In this document: positions 24,999 through 35,170 of the stretch, in pieces | How the letters are laid out: every line of letters begins with the position of its first letter | How positions within the stretch are numbered: position 1 is the stretch's first letter | Source of the DNA: Vannielia litorea | Lineage (GTDB): Bacteria; Pseudomonadota; Alphaproteobacteria; Rhodobacterales; Rhodobacteraceae | Assembly: GCF_900142295.1 (NCBI RefSeq) | Contig: NZ_FSRL01000001.1 | Location: 62,001-126,000, forward strand | DNA: 64,000 nucleotides | Reading direction: 5' to 3' | Notes under the pieces: model-generated | Databases searched by the model: none | Seen by the model: only the letters and a program-made list of their open reading frames with translations | What the model was told of the DNA's origin: nothing | Position numbers and translations under genes: made by a program

Positions 24999-27824
24999 AT
25001 GGCATTCGGCAAGGGCTGCCACCTTCACCTGATCGACGGATCGGCCTTCATCTTCCGCGCCTACCACGCGCTGCCGCCGCTCACCCGCAAGTCCGACGGG
25101 TTGCCGATCGGCGCCGTGGCGGGCTTCTGCAACATGCTGCACAAGTACATCGAGGCCAACACCGGCCCCGATGCCCCGACCCACGCGGCGGTGATCTTCG
25201 ACTATTCCGGCAAGAGCTTTCGCAACGAGATCTACGACAAGTACAAGGCCAACCGCCCGCCCGCGCCGGAGGACCTGGTGCCGCAATTCCCGCTCACCCG
25301 GCAGGCCACCCGTGCCTTCAACGTCGCCTGCGAGGAGATCGAGGGCTACGAGGCAGACGACATCATTGCTACCCTCTCCTGCCAGGCCCGCGAGGCCGGC
25401 GGGCGGGTGACGATCATCAGCTCCGACAAGGACCTGATGCAGCTCGTCGGCGACGGGGTCGAAATGCTCGATGCGATGAAGAACAAGCGCATCGGCCCCG
25501 ACGAGGTGGTGGAGAAGTTCGGGGTGAAGCCCGAGCGCGTGGTCGACGTTCAGGCACTTGCCGGTGACAGCACCGACAACGTGCCGGGCGCGCCGGGGAT
25601 CGGCATCAAGACCGCCGCCTTGCTCATCAACGAGTTCGGCGACCTCGATACGCTGCTGGAACGGGCCGGAGAAATCCCACAGCCCAAGCGCCGCGAGTCG
25701 CTGCAAGACAACGCCGAGCTCATCCGCATCAGCCGCAGGCTCGTTCAGCTCGATTGCAACACCCCGCTCGATTTCAGCCTCGACGACCTCGAGGTGAAGG
25801 AGCCCGACCCCGAGGCCCTGCTGGCCTTCCTGGCCGAGATGGAGTTTCGCACCCTGGCCAGGCGGGTGGCCGAGCAGTTCAAGGTCGAGGCCCCGGTGAT
25901 CGACGACACGCCCGGCGCAAGCGCTGGCAGCGATGGTGCCGAGGCCGGCGACATGCCCGACCCGACGGCCCGTGAAATCCCCTTCGACCATGCGAAATAC
26001 GAGCATGTCGCCACGGCGCAGGCGCTCGACGACTGGCTCATGCGCATTGCCCGCGCGGGCTATGTTGCCGTTGATACCGAAACCACCGGCCTCGACGAGA
26101 TGGTGGCCGACCTCGTCGGCATCTCGCTCTCCGTCACCCCCGGCGAGGCCTGCTACATCCCGCTCGCCCATGTGAAGGGCACGGGCGACGACCTCTTTGC
26201 CGATGACACCCCGGCCGAGGGCCAGCTCCCGATGCAGCAGGTGCTCGACGCGCTGAAGCCGATGCTGGAAGACCCGCAGATCCTGAAGATCGGCCAGAAC
26301 ATCAAGTACGATGCCAAGATCCTGCACCGCTACGGCGTCACGGTCGCCCCCTTCGACGACACCATGCTGATGAGCTACGCCATGCATGGCGGGCTGCACG
26401 GGCACGGGATGGATGCGCTCTCCGAGCGGTATCTCCACCACAACCCGATCCCGATCAAGGAGCTGATCGGCTCGGGCAAGAGCCAGCTCACCTTCGACAA
26501 GGTGCCGCTGGAGGAGGCGGTGAAATACGCCGCCGAGGATGCCGACATCACGCTCAGGCTCTGGCAGACCTTCAAGCCGCGCCTGCACCGTGCGCGCGTC
26601 ACCACCGTCTACGAAACGCTGGAGCGCCCGCTGGTGCCCGTGCTGGCCCAGATGGAGCGCCACGGCGTGAAGGTCGACCGTGACACGCTCTCCCGCATGT
26701 CCAACGCCTTCGCGCAGAAGATGGCCGGGCTCGAGGCCGAGATCCACGAGCTTGCCGGCGAGGCCTTCAACGTCGGATCCCCGGCCCAGCTCGGCGAGAT
26801 CCTCTTCGACAAGATGGGGCTGGAAGGCGGCAAGAAGGGCAAGACCGGCAAGTACTCCACCCCGGCGGATGTGCTCGAAGACCTCGCCACCGAGCACGAC
26901 CTGCCCGCGCGGGTGCTCGACTGGCGCCAGCTCTCCAAGCTGAAGAGCACCTACACCGACGCGCTGCAAACCCACATCAATGCCGAAACAGGCCGGGTGC
27001 ACACGAGCTACTCGATCACCGGCGCCAACACCGGGCGGCTGGCCTCGACCGACCCCAACCTGCAGAACATCCCCGTGCGCACCGAAGAGGGCCGCCGCAT
27101 CCGCGAGGCCTTCGTGGCGCAAAAGGGCAACAGGCTGGTGTCGCTCGACTACTCCCAGATCGAGCTGCGCATCCTCGCCCATATCGCCGACATCGACGCG
27201 CTGAAGCAGGCGTTCAAGGACGGCCACGACATCCACGCTATGACCGCGTCGGAGATGTTCGACGTGCCGCTCGACCAGATGACCCCGGACATCCGCCGCC
27301 AGGCCAAGGCGATCAACTTTGGCGTGATCTACGGGATCAGCGGTTTCGGCCTTGCCCGCAACCTGCGCATCCCCCGCGCCGAGGCCCAGGCCTTCATCGA
27401 CCGCTACTTCGAGCGCTTCCCGGGCATCCGGAAGTACATGGACGACACCGTGGCCTACGCCAAGGAGCACGGCTGCGTGCAAACCCTCTTCGGGCGCAAG
27501 ATCCACACGCCCGAGATCAACGCAAAGGGCCCCGGCGCGGGCTTTGCCAAGCGCGCGGCAATCAACGCGCCGATCCAGGGAACGGCGGCCGACGTGATCC
27601 GCCGCGCGATGATCCGGATGCCGGAGGCGATCCGGGACCTGCCCGCCAGGATGCTGCTCCAGGTCCACGACGAGCTCATCTTCGAGGTCGAGGAGGCCGC
27701 GGTGGACGACACCATCGCCGCCGTCCGCAAGGTGATGGAGAGCGCCGCCGCCCCTGCCGTCCACCTCGCGGTGCCGCTCGAAGTGGATGCTGGTCAGGGC
27801 ATGAGCTGGGCCGAGGCACATTGA
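24999..27824 (+). CDS. polA: DNA polymerase I
   Basis: The 941-residue enzyme fills gaps and removes RNA primers. The 5'-3' exonuclease opens HLHLIDGSAFIFRAYHALPP, with Asp-rich sites (YEADDIIATL, SSDKDLMQL, GDSTDNVPG). The 3'-5' proofreading domain appears intact (VAVDTETTGLDEM near residue 360, and YAAEDADITLRL). The polymerase has LVSLDYSQIELRILAHIA, RRQAKAINFGVIYGISGFGL and LLQVHDELIFEV. GGGAGG precedes the ATG. Confidence 0.97.
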   Translation: MAFGKGCHLHLIDGSAFIFRAYHALPPLTRKSDGLPIGAVAGFCNMLHKYIEANTGPDAPTHAAVIFDYSGKSFRNEIYDKYKANRPPAPEDLVPQFPLTRQATRAFNVACEEIEGYEADDIIATLSCQAREAGGRVTIISSDKDLMQLVGDGVEMLDAMKNKRIGPDEVVEKFGVKPERVVDVQALAGDSTDNVPGAPGIGIKTAALLINEFGDLDTLLERAGEIPQPKRRESLQDNAELIRISRRLVQLDCNTPLDFSLDDLEVKEPDPEALLAFLAEMEFRTLARRVAEQFKVEAPVIDDTPGASAGSDGAEAGDMPDPTAREIPFDHAKYEHVATAQALDDWLMRIARAGYVAVDTETTGLDEMVADLVGISLSVTPGEACYIPLAHVKGTGDDLFADDTPAEGQLPMQQVLDALKPMLEDPQILKIGQNIKYDAKILHRYGVTVAPFDDTMLMSYAMHGGLHGHGMDALSERYLHHNPIPIKELIGSGKSQLTFDKVPLEEAVKYAAEDADITLRLWQTFKPRLHRARVTTVYETLERPLVPVLAQMERHGVKVDRDTLSRMSNAFAQKMAGLEAEIHELAGEAFNVGSPAQLGEILFDKMGLEGGKKGKTGKYSTPADVLEDLATEHDLPARVLDWRQLSKLKSTYTDALQTHINAETGRVHTSYSITGANTGRLASTDPNLQNIPVRTEEGRRIREAFVAQKGNRLVSLDYSQIELRILAHIADIDALKQAFKDGHDIHAMTASEMFDVPLDQMTPDIRRQAKAINFGVIYGISGFGLARNLRIPRAEAQAFIDRYFERFPGIRKYMDDTVAYAKEHGCVQTLFGRKIHTPEINAKGPGAGFAKRAAINAPIQGTAADVIRRAMIRMPEAIRDLPARMLLQVHDELIFEVEEAAVDDTIAAVRKVMESAAAPAVHLAVPLEVDAGQGMSWAEAH

Positions 27825-27832
27825 TGGGGGGT

Positions 27833-27885
27833 GTGGGCAGATTGCCCACCCTGCGGTCGACCGGTAGGGTGGGCAATCTGCCCAC
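27833..27885. repeat. Perfect 20-bp inverted repeat (REP-like) after polA
   Basis: Arms at 27833-27852 and 27866-27885 are perfectly complementary, with a 13-base centre that is itself partly palindromic (GGTCGACC). Each arm also contains a small GGGCA/TGCCC hairpin. One arm's 18-base core recurs at 13173-13190. It lies eight bases after the polA stop and 15 before the next gene. Confidence 0.85.
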
Positions 27886-27900
27886 CGTCCGGACCGCCTC

Positions 27901-28485
27901 ATGCTTCTTGCCCTGAACAAACCCATGAACCTGCTCTCGCAATTCACCGACGAGGGCCAGTGGCAGGGCCTATCGGGCCTCGGCCTGCCGGAAAAGGTCT
28001 ACCCTGCGGGCCGGCTCGACCGGGACTCGGAGGGCCTGCTGCTCCTTACGGATGACGGCAAGCTGCAGGCACGCATTTCCAGCCCCAAGTTCAAGATGGC
28101 CAAGACCTACTGGGTTCTGGTCGAGGGCACGCCCGATGCCGCCGCGCTGGAAGCGTTGAAGTTGGGCGTGGAGCTGAAGGATGGCCCCACCAGACGCGCC
28201 GAGGTCGCCATGATCCCCGAGCCGGAGGCACTATGGCCCCGCGATCCGCCGGTGCGGATCCGGAAGGCGCCCGACACCTGGCTTGCGCTCACAATCCGCG
28301 AGGGAAGAAACCGGCAGGTACGGCGCATGACCGCAGCGGTGGGTCACCCGACGCTTCGGCTCATCCGTGCGCAGATCGGGCCCTGGGCGCTGGACGGCTT
28401 GGCGCCGGGAGAGTGGCGTGAGGTCGATGCAACGCCGCCCGAACCCCGCACACCGCGCCGAAAGACGCTGCGGCTGAAGCGTTAG
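27901..28485 (+). CDS. Pseudouridine synthase, RsuA/RluE family
   Basis: The 194-residue protein lacks an S4 domain and so resembles RluE, which modifies 23S rRNA. It starts MLLALNKPMNLLSQFTDEG; the catalytic Asp is in PAGRLDRDSEGLLLLTDDG, and the C-terminal motif GRNRQVRRMTAAVGHPTLRL is intact. The exact rRNA site cannot be inferred. Its TAG stop overlaps the TAA stop of the opposite WYL regulator gene in the sequence TTAG. Confidence 0.92.
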   Translation: MLLALNKPMNLLSQFTDEGQWQGLSGLGLPEKVYPAGRLDRDSEGLLLLTDDGKLQARISSPKFKMAKTYWVLVEGTPDAAALEALKLGVELKDGPTRRAEVAMIPEPEALWPRDPPVRIRKAPDTWLALTIREGRNRQVRRMTAAVGHPTLRLIRAQIGPWALDGLAPGEWREVDATPPEPRTPRRKTLRLKR

Positions 28486-29201
28486 GACGCTCCGCTGCGG
28501 CGCTCGTCGAAACCGCCACGGTGCCGCTCCATCCGGTAGAAATCCTGCAGGCTCTTTCCCGGTTCGATGCGGAACCGTTCGCCGCAGGTCATGCCCTTGA
28601 TCCGGTCTACCCGGAACATCCGGAAGTCGTCGCGCAGCTCGCACCAGCCGATGAGGGTCCAGGTCCGGCCCCAGAAAATCAGGCTCAAGGGGCGCACCAC
28701 CCGCGCGGTTTCGGCCCCCTCGGCATCGCCGTAATCGAGCACCAGCCGCTCGCGGGCATCGACCGCCCGTTCGATGCCGTCGAGCCGCCGCCGGGTCTCG
28801 TCATCCATCAGGTAGGGCATCGAGTAGGCGTGGATCTGCAGGCCGGCCGCGCGGCCGCGCTCTGCCTCGGGCAGCACCGCCGCGATCTTCACCAGCGCCT
28901 CCTCGGCGGCCTCGGCCATCTCGAGCCCGCCCCAGGCGCGGATCAGCCGCGCGCCCGCCACCAGCGCCACGATCTCGTTTCGGTTGAACATCAGCGGCGG
29001 CAGGTCGAAGCCGGCACGCATCAGGTAACCCACCCCCGCCTCGCCCTCGATCGGCACGCCAGAGCCCACCAGATCGGCGATGTCGCGGTAGATCGTGCGC
29101 TCGCTCACCTCCAGCCGCTCGGCCAGCATCCGCGCAGTGACCAGCCGCCCCCCGCGGAGCAGCTGGACGATCTGGAACAGGCGGTCGGCGCGACGCATCA
29201 C
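28482..29201 (-). CDS. YafY-type HTH/WYL-domain transcriptional regulator
   Basis: The 239-residue regulator has an N-terminal DeoR-like winged helix (MMRRADRLFQIVQLLRGGRL and MLAERLEVSERTIYRDIADL, residues 1-60) and a C-terminal WYL region (about 140-225: RPLSLIFWGRTWTLIGWCEL, FRVDRI) that binds an effector. Some WYL regulators (PafBC in actinobacteria, DriD in Caulobacter) respond to DNA damage through single-stranded DNA. It is downstream of, and overlaps by four bases, the VOC gene; the palindrome at 29656-29679 is a likely autoregulatory site. Confidence 0.92.
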   Translation of the reverse strand: MMRRADRLFQIVQLLRGGRLVTARMLAERLEVSERTIYRDIADLVGSGVPIEGEAGVGYLMRAGFDLPPLMFNRNEIVALVAGARLIRAWGGLEMAEAAEEALVKIAAVLPEAERGRAAGLQIHAYSMPYLMDDETRRRLDGIERAVDARERLVLDYGDAEGAETARVVRPLSLIFWGRTWTLIGWCELRDDFRMFRVDRIKGMTCGERFRIEPGKSLQDFYRMERHRGGFDERRSGAS

Positions 29202-29611
29202 TTGGCCTTGCTGAACTCGAACAACCCGATCGAGTTGCCATCGGGGTCGAGCGTATAGGCAAAACGCCCGGATGGGATGGGAATAATCCCCGGCAGCACC
29301 CGGCCCCCGGCCTCGAGCACCCGCTCGAGCGCGGCCTCCAGCACCGGCACGGCCAGGTGCACCGTCACCCCCGAGCCGTCGCCCGCGGGCTTGCCGGGGT
29401 AAAGGTGGCCCGCGGTGCCATCCATCGGCGATTTCACCGGCAGCATCGCCATCGGGTTCGGCCCCTCGTCATTGCGCACCAGCGGGTGGTCCAGCACGGC
29501 GCCGTAATAGGCGATCGCGGCGTCGAGATCGGTCACCGGAATCTCGCACCAGACGAGCGCATCTTCGGGGGCCGTCGTCATGTCGGCGGGGTTGGTCATG
29601 GTGTCGGTCAT
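29198..29611 (-). CDS. VOC-family protein paired with the WYL regulator
   Basis: The 137-residue protein has two VOC modules: DALVWCEIPVTDLDAAIAYY and VTVHLAVPVLEAALERVLEA, ending FAYTLDPDGNSIGLFEFS. Members bind or convert small electrophiles, antibiotics or aromatic substrates; this one is not assignable. AGGAGG lies eight bases before the ATG. It leads a two-gene operon with the WYL regulator, a pairing widespread in proteobacteria. Confidence 0.88.
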   Translation of the reverse strand: MTDTMTNPADMTTAPEDALVWCEIPVTDLDAAIAYYGAVLDHPLVRNDEGPNPMAMLPVKSPMDGTAGHLYPGKPAGDGSGVTVHLAVPVLEAALERVLEAGGRVLPGIIPIPSGRFAYTLDPDGNSIGLFEFSKAK

Positions 29612-29655
29612 CGGGGCATCCTCCTGAGGTTTTGATGCCCCATCATCGCACCCCC

Positions 29656-29679
29656 CTCCTGACAGCATCCTGTCAGGAG
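29656..29679. promoter_or_regulatory. 24-bp perfect palindrome before the VOC-WYL operon
   Basis: CTCCTGACAG-N4-CTGTCAGGAG, a perfect 10+10 inverted repeat, lies 44 bases upstream of the VOC start. Likely operator for the WYL regulator. A 21/24 identical site precedes uvrB at 55679-55702. Confidence 0.75.
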
Positions 29680-29780
29680 CCGCCGAACGGGCCCGTCATC
29701 CGCACAACCTGTTCATTCTCTGGCTGAAAATACTCAGACAAGACATGTCCTGCGTAGCAGGCGCTCGATTGAACAGCAGG

Positions 29781-30371
29781 TCAAGGCAACTCGGCAGCCG
29801 GGATGATGCGAAAGAAGGCACCGCCCGACCAGAGGCCGAACCAGCCGTCCTGCTCGGCGCCGATCTCCACCAGTCGGTAAAAGCTCTTGCGGTCGATCAG
29901 CGCCTCCAGCCCGGCTCGCACGTGCACGTAGGGCGAGGGTTCGCCGGTCTCCGGGTCGCGCACCACGCGAATCGGGTTGTCGGGTCCGGCCTCGGTGACA
30001 TCGCCCACATTGGTCTCGAAGCGCAGCACCTGGGCCTCGCCCGCGCCATGGGCGGTGAAATCCACCGCAACGAAGGGCGCATCGTCCACCGTGATGCCCA
30101 CCTTCTCCACCGGGGTCACGAGAAAGTAATCCTCTCCCTCCTTCTTCAGGATGGTGGAGAAGAGCCGCACCAGCTCGGGGCGACCGATCGGGGTGCCGAG
30201 GTAGAACCAGGTGCCATCGCGGGCGATGCGCATGTCGAGATCGCCGCAGAATTTGGGGTTCCACAGGTGGACCGGCGGGAGTTTGCCCTTTTTGGAAGCG
30301 CTCCGGGCGGCGGTTTCCAGGCTTCCGGCGTCGGGTTTCACAATATCTTGTCTGGCCTTCGATTTCGCCAT
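29781..30371 (-). CDS. DUF1285 protein
   Basis: The 196-residue soluble protein has the DUF1285 core: PPVHLWNPKFCGDLDMRIAR, DGTWFYLGTPIGRPELVRLF and GEDYFLVTPVEKVGITVDDA. Function is unknown; in many alphaproteobacteria it is next to MoxR/DUF58 genes as here, transcribed divergently 61 bases away. ATG 30371 is chosen; a GTG three codons upstream is possible. Confidence 0.88.
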   Translation of the reverse strand: MAKSKARQDIVKPDAGSLETAARSASKKGKLPPVHLWNPKFCGDLDMRIARDGTWFYLGTPIGRPELVRLFSTILKKEGEDYFLVTPVEKVGITVDDAPFVAVDFTAHGAGEAQVLRFETNVGDVTEAGPDNPIRVVRDPETGEPSPYVHVRAGLEALIDRKSFYRLVEIGAEQDGWFGLWSGGAFFRIIPAAELP

Positions 30372-30432
30372 TGGTCTCACATGCGATAGATGGCTTACTG
30401 CGCCCTAACCTAGCCGACCAAGGAGAAATGTC

Positions 30433-31436
<1,004 letters not shown>

Positions 31437-31440
<4 letters not shown>

Positions 31441-32366
31441 GCCAAACCGCTTCTGTTCATCTCCATGCCGGCGTCGGGCGCGGGCTGAGGTCGAAGGCCG
31501 AGGGGCTCGCTGCCGCGCTGCCCCCTCTGCTGGCCGAAGCCGAGCATCTTGCGCAGACCGTGCTGCTGGGCGCGCACGGCCGCCGCCGCTCGGGCATGGG
31601 CGACGAGTTCTGGCAGTACCGCCCGCTGGCCGTGGGCGACGAGGCGCGCAGCATCGACTGGCGCCGTTCGGCCAAGTCGGACCAGCACTTCGTGCGCGAG
31701 AAGGAGTGGCAGGCGGCACAATCTGTCATGCTCTGGTGCGACGAGGCGATGTCGATGCGCTTTTCCGGCACGCCCGGCAAGCGCCCCTCCAAGGCCGAGC
31801 GCGCGCGCCTGCTGACGCTGGCCATCGCCGTGCTGCTGGTGCGGGGCGGCGAGCGCGTGGGGCTGGCGCGGCTCGAGCAGCCGCCACGCTCCGGCCCGCT
31901 CCAGCTTATCCGGATTGCCGACGCGCTGGGCGGTGCGATGGAGGCCGAGGAAAAGGCCTTGCCGGGCCCCGACTACGGTGCGCCGCGCGGCGATACCCTG
32001 CCGCTGCACTCGCGCGCCGTGTTCCTGTCGGATTTCATGGGCGATGTGGAGGCGGTTGAAACCGCACTGGCCCGCGCGGCCGACCGAGGCGTGCGCGGGG
32101 CCATGGTGATGATCCTCGACCCGCAGGAAGAGGAGTTTCCTTTCGACGGGCGCACGATCTTCGAGAGCATGGGGGGCAGCCTTGCCCATGAAACGAAGAA
32201 GGCCGGAGACCTGCGCAGCCGCTATCTCGACCGTCTTGCGGCCCGCAAGGACCGGCTTGAGCAGTTGAGCCGCACCACGGGCTGGCAGTTTTCGACCCAC
32301 CACACCGACAGTCCGGCCCAATCGGCGCTGCTCTGGCTCTACGGGGCCCTGGAGCATGGTCGCTGA
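31437..32366 (+). CDS. DUF58 protein
   Basis: The 309-residue protein has the DUF58 signature GMGDEFWQYRPLAVGDEARS, then IDWRRSAKSDQHFVREKEWQ, where DUF58 proteins resemble a vWA fold. No membrane helix is evident. Start is TTG at 31437 overlapping the moxR stop (TTGA). DUF58 proteins work with MoxR ATPases and membrane partners; the client is unknown. One base is shared with the next start. Confidence 0.9.
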
Positions 32367-35170
32367 TGTTTGCGATCGGCCCCATAGGCTTTACCGCGCC
32401 GCTGCTGCTCTGGGCGCTGGTGGTGCTGCCGCTCCTGTGGCTGCTGCTCCGCGCCGTGCCGCCCGCACCGATCCGCCGGCGCTTTCCGGGCGTCGCGCTG
32501 CTGCTCGGGCTGGAGGATGAAGACAGCCAGACCGATCGCACGCCGTGGTGGCTGCTGCTGCTGCGGATGCTGGCCATCGCCGCCATCGTCATCGGATTTG
32601 CCGGGCCGGTGCTGAACCCCGAACAGCGCCGGGATGGCAGCGGGCCGCTGGTGATCGTGCTGGATGGCGGCTGGGCCGATGCGAGGGATTGGCCTGGGCG
32701 GATGGCTCGGATCGAGGGGCTGCTCACGGATGCCGCAGCGGCCGACCGCCCCGTGGCCGTGGTTTCGCTGACCGCTTTGCCCGCGGCGGGAGAGCTGCCA
32801 ATGCTTGCCGCCGCGGCCTGGGGCCCGCGCCTTGCCGGGTTGGAGCCCACAGCCTGGCCACCGGTGAGCGGGGCGGCGGTCGACTGGGTGGAGAGCCTGG
32901 GCAACGGGTTCGAGACCTATTGGCTGTCGGACGGCCTCGCTCACGAGGGGCGCGACGAGATCCTGGCGGCTTTCGAGGCCAAGGGTCCGGTGACGGTATT
33001 CGAAAGCCCGCGCCGCCCGCTCGGGTTGCGCCCCGCGCGCTTCGAGGACGGGCAGGTCCGGCTCACCGTGCTGCGCCCCGACGAGACCGCCGCGCAAACC
33101 GCCACCGTGCTGGCCTACGGGCGCGACCCCTCGGGCACCGAGCGGGTGCTGGCGCGTGCCGAGGCCAGCTTCGAGCCGCAGGCGACCGAGGCCGAGGTGG
33201 CGCTGATCCTGCCCGCTGAGCTGCGCAACCGGGTCACCCGCTTCGAGATCCAGGCCGCCCGCGGCGCCGGGGCGGTCACGCTCACCGACGATGGCCTGCG
33301 CCGCCGCGAGGTGGCGCTGATCGCCGGGCGCGAAGACCGCGAAGGTCTCGAGCTGCTCTCGCCGCTGCACTACCTGCAGCGCGCTCTGGAGCCCACCGCC
33401 GACCTCGTCGAAGGGACTCTGCCCGATATCCTGCTCGCCAATCCCGACGCGATCATCTTCGCCGATGTGGCTGACCTGCCGGTTGCGGAGAAGGACGATC
33501 TGCTGGCCTGGGTCGAGGAAGGCGGGATGCTGCTGCGTTTTGCGGGGCCGCAGCTGGCGGCATCTGACGTGAGCCGCCGCGAGGAAGACCCGCTGATGCC
33601 GGTGCGCCTGCGCGAGGGCGGCCGTTCGGTGGGCGGTGCGATGAGCTGGGGCGAGCCCAAGGCGCTGCGGCCCTTTCCGGAGAGCTCTCCGTTTTATGGC
33701 CTCGCCTTGCCCGCGGATGTGACGGTGACCGCTCAGGTCATGGCCCAACCCGACCCGGAACTGGCCGAGCGCGTCATTGCCGCGCTGGCCGATGGCACGC
33801 CCCTGGTGACCCGCAAGCGCGTGGGGCAGGGCAGCGTGGTTCTGTTTCACGTCACCGCCAATGCCGAGTGGTCGAGCCTGCCGCTCTCGGGCCTCTTCGT
33901 GCAGATGCTGGAACGGCTGGCGATCTCGACCCGGCCCGCGACGCCCGAGGCACGCGAGCTGGAGGGCACGGTCTGGACACCCGAGCGCGTTCTCGACGGC
34001 TTCGGCGGGGTGCAGGATGCGGGCACTCTGCCGGGCGTGGAGGGTGCGGACCTCGGTGCGGCGCTGGCCGGCGACATCCCCATCGGCCCCGACATGCGCC
34101 CGGGTCTTTACGCGGGGGAGGATCGGCTGATCGCACTCAACGTGCTTGGTCCGGAGGCCGTTCTGGAGCCTGTCGCCTGGCCGGCGCGGATTCCGGTGGA
34201 GGGGCTGGCGGTGAGCCGGGAGACGGCGTTGAAGGGCTTCGTGCTCTCGGCGGCGCTGATCGCTCTGGCGCTCGACATCCTCGCATCGCTCTGGCTCGGC
34301 GGCCGCCTCCTTGCGCCGCGTGCGCGGCGTTCCTCGACGGTCGCAGTGGCGCTCATCGCTGCCTGCTTCGCGGCCGCGCCGGACAATGCGGCGGCGCAAA
34401 GCGACGAGGCGGCGGAGATATTCGCGCTGGAGGCCACCACAGACGTGGTTCTGGCCCATGTCATCACCGGTGACACGCGGCTCGATGACGTGGCGCATGC
34501 CGGGCTTCGGGGCCTCTCCGATACGCTCTTCCGCCGCACTTCGATCGAGCCGGCCGAACCCATCGCCGTGAACCTCGAAACGGATGAGCTGGCCTTCTTT
34601 CCCTTTCTCTACTGGCCGGTCAGCCCGAACCAGCCGCTCCCCTCCGACGAGGCCTATGCCAAGCTCAACCGCTACCTGCGAACCGGTGGGATGATCCTGT
34701 TCGACACCCGCGACGCCGACATCGGCGGCTTCGGTGCGGCCACGCCCGAGGGGCGCAAGCTGCAGGAGCTGGCCGCCCCGCTCGACATTCCGCCGCTTGA
34801 GCCGATCCCGATGGATCATGTGCTGACCCGAACTTTCTACCTGCTGCAGGATTTTCCCGGCCGCTGGGCCAGCCGGGATGTCTGGGTCGAGGCCGCGCCG
34901 CCCGATGCGGAGGTGGTGGAGGGCATGCCCTTCCGCAACCTCAATGACGGGGTGACGCCGGTGGTGATCGGCGGCAACGACTGGGCGGCGGCCTGGGCGG
35001 TGGAGCGCAATGGCGCGGCGATGTTTCCCGTGGGGCGTGGCTATGCAGGCGAGCAGCAGCGCGAGATCGCCTATCGCTTCGGGGTGAACCTCATCATGCA
35101 TGTGCTCACCGGCAACTACAAAAGCGACCAGGTCCACGTGCCGGCCCTGCTCGACAGGTTGGGCCAATGA
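32366..35170 (+). CDS. DUF4159 membrane protein with BatA-like N-terminus
   Basis: The 934-residue protein begins with a hydrophobic segment (PLLLWALVVLPLLWLLLRAV) and a second (LLLLRMLAIAAIVIGFAGPV) typical of BatA/aerotolerance proteins, then a vWA-like or GATase-like soluble region. Another membrane pair is near residues 620-680. The C-terminal 250 residues form DUF4159 ([44 protein letters not shown]). The stop overlaps the next start. Biochemical role unknown. Confidence 0.87.
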   Translation: MFAIGPIGFTAPLLLWALVVLPLLWLLLRAVPPAPIRRRFPGVALLLGLEDEDSQTDRTPWWLLLLRMLAIAAIVIGFAGPVLNPEQRRDGSGPLVIVLDGGWADARDWPGRMARIEGLLTDAAAADRPVAVVSLTALPAAGELPMLAAAAWGPRLAGLEPTAWPPVSGAAVDWVESLGNGFETYWLSDGLAHEGRDEILAAFEAKGPVTVFESPRRPLGLRPARFEDGQVRLTVLRPDETAAQTATVLAYGRDPSGTERVLARAEASFEPQATEAEVALILPAELRNRVTRFEIQAARGAGAVTLTDDGLRRREVALIAGREDREGLELLSPLHYLQRALEPTADLVEGTLPDILLANPDAIIFADVADLPVAEKDDLLAWVEEGGMLLRFAGPQLAASDVSRREEDPLMPVRLREGGRSVGGAMSWGEPKALRPFPESSPFYGLALPADVTVTAQVMAQPDPELAERVIAALADGTPLVTRKRVGQGSVVLFHVTANAEWSSLPLSGLFVQMLERLAISTRPATPEARELEGTVWTPERVLDGFGGVQDAGTLPGVEGADLGAALAGDIPIGPDMRPGLYAGEDRLIALNVLGPEAVLEPVAWPARIPVEGLAVSRETALKGFVLSAALIALALDILASLWLGGRLLAPRARRSSTVAVALIAACFAAAPDNAAAQSDEAAEIFALEATTDVVLAHVITGDTRLDDVAHAGLRGLSDTLFRRTSIEPAEPIAVNLETDELAFFPFLYWPVSPNQPLPSDEAYAKLNRYLRTGGMILFDTRDADIGGFGAATPEGRKLQELAAPLDIPPLEPIPMDHVLTRTFYLLQDFPGRWASRDVWVEAAPPDAEVVEGMPFRNLNDGVTPVVIGGNDWAAAWAVERNGAAMFPVGRGYAGEQQREIAYRFGVNLIMHVLTGNYKSDQVHVPALLDRLGQ

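Noticed and set aside
24933..27947. A 1004-codon open frame on the minus strand opposite polA
   Set aside because: It is a shadow of the high-GC polA reading frame, with His/Gly/Leu-rich low-complexity translation and no domain.
29641..29690. Rho-independent terminator formed by the CTGACAG palindrome
   Set aside because: There is no T tract on either side, the arms lie upstream of a gene start, and the same palindrome recurs before uvrB, which fits an operator better.
32339..35167. A 942-codon minus-strand frame opposite the DUF4159 gene
   Set aside because: Antisense shadow of a GC-rich coding frame; composition is not protein-like and it overlaps a gene with clear domains.
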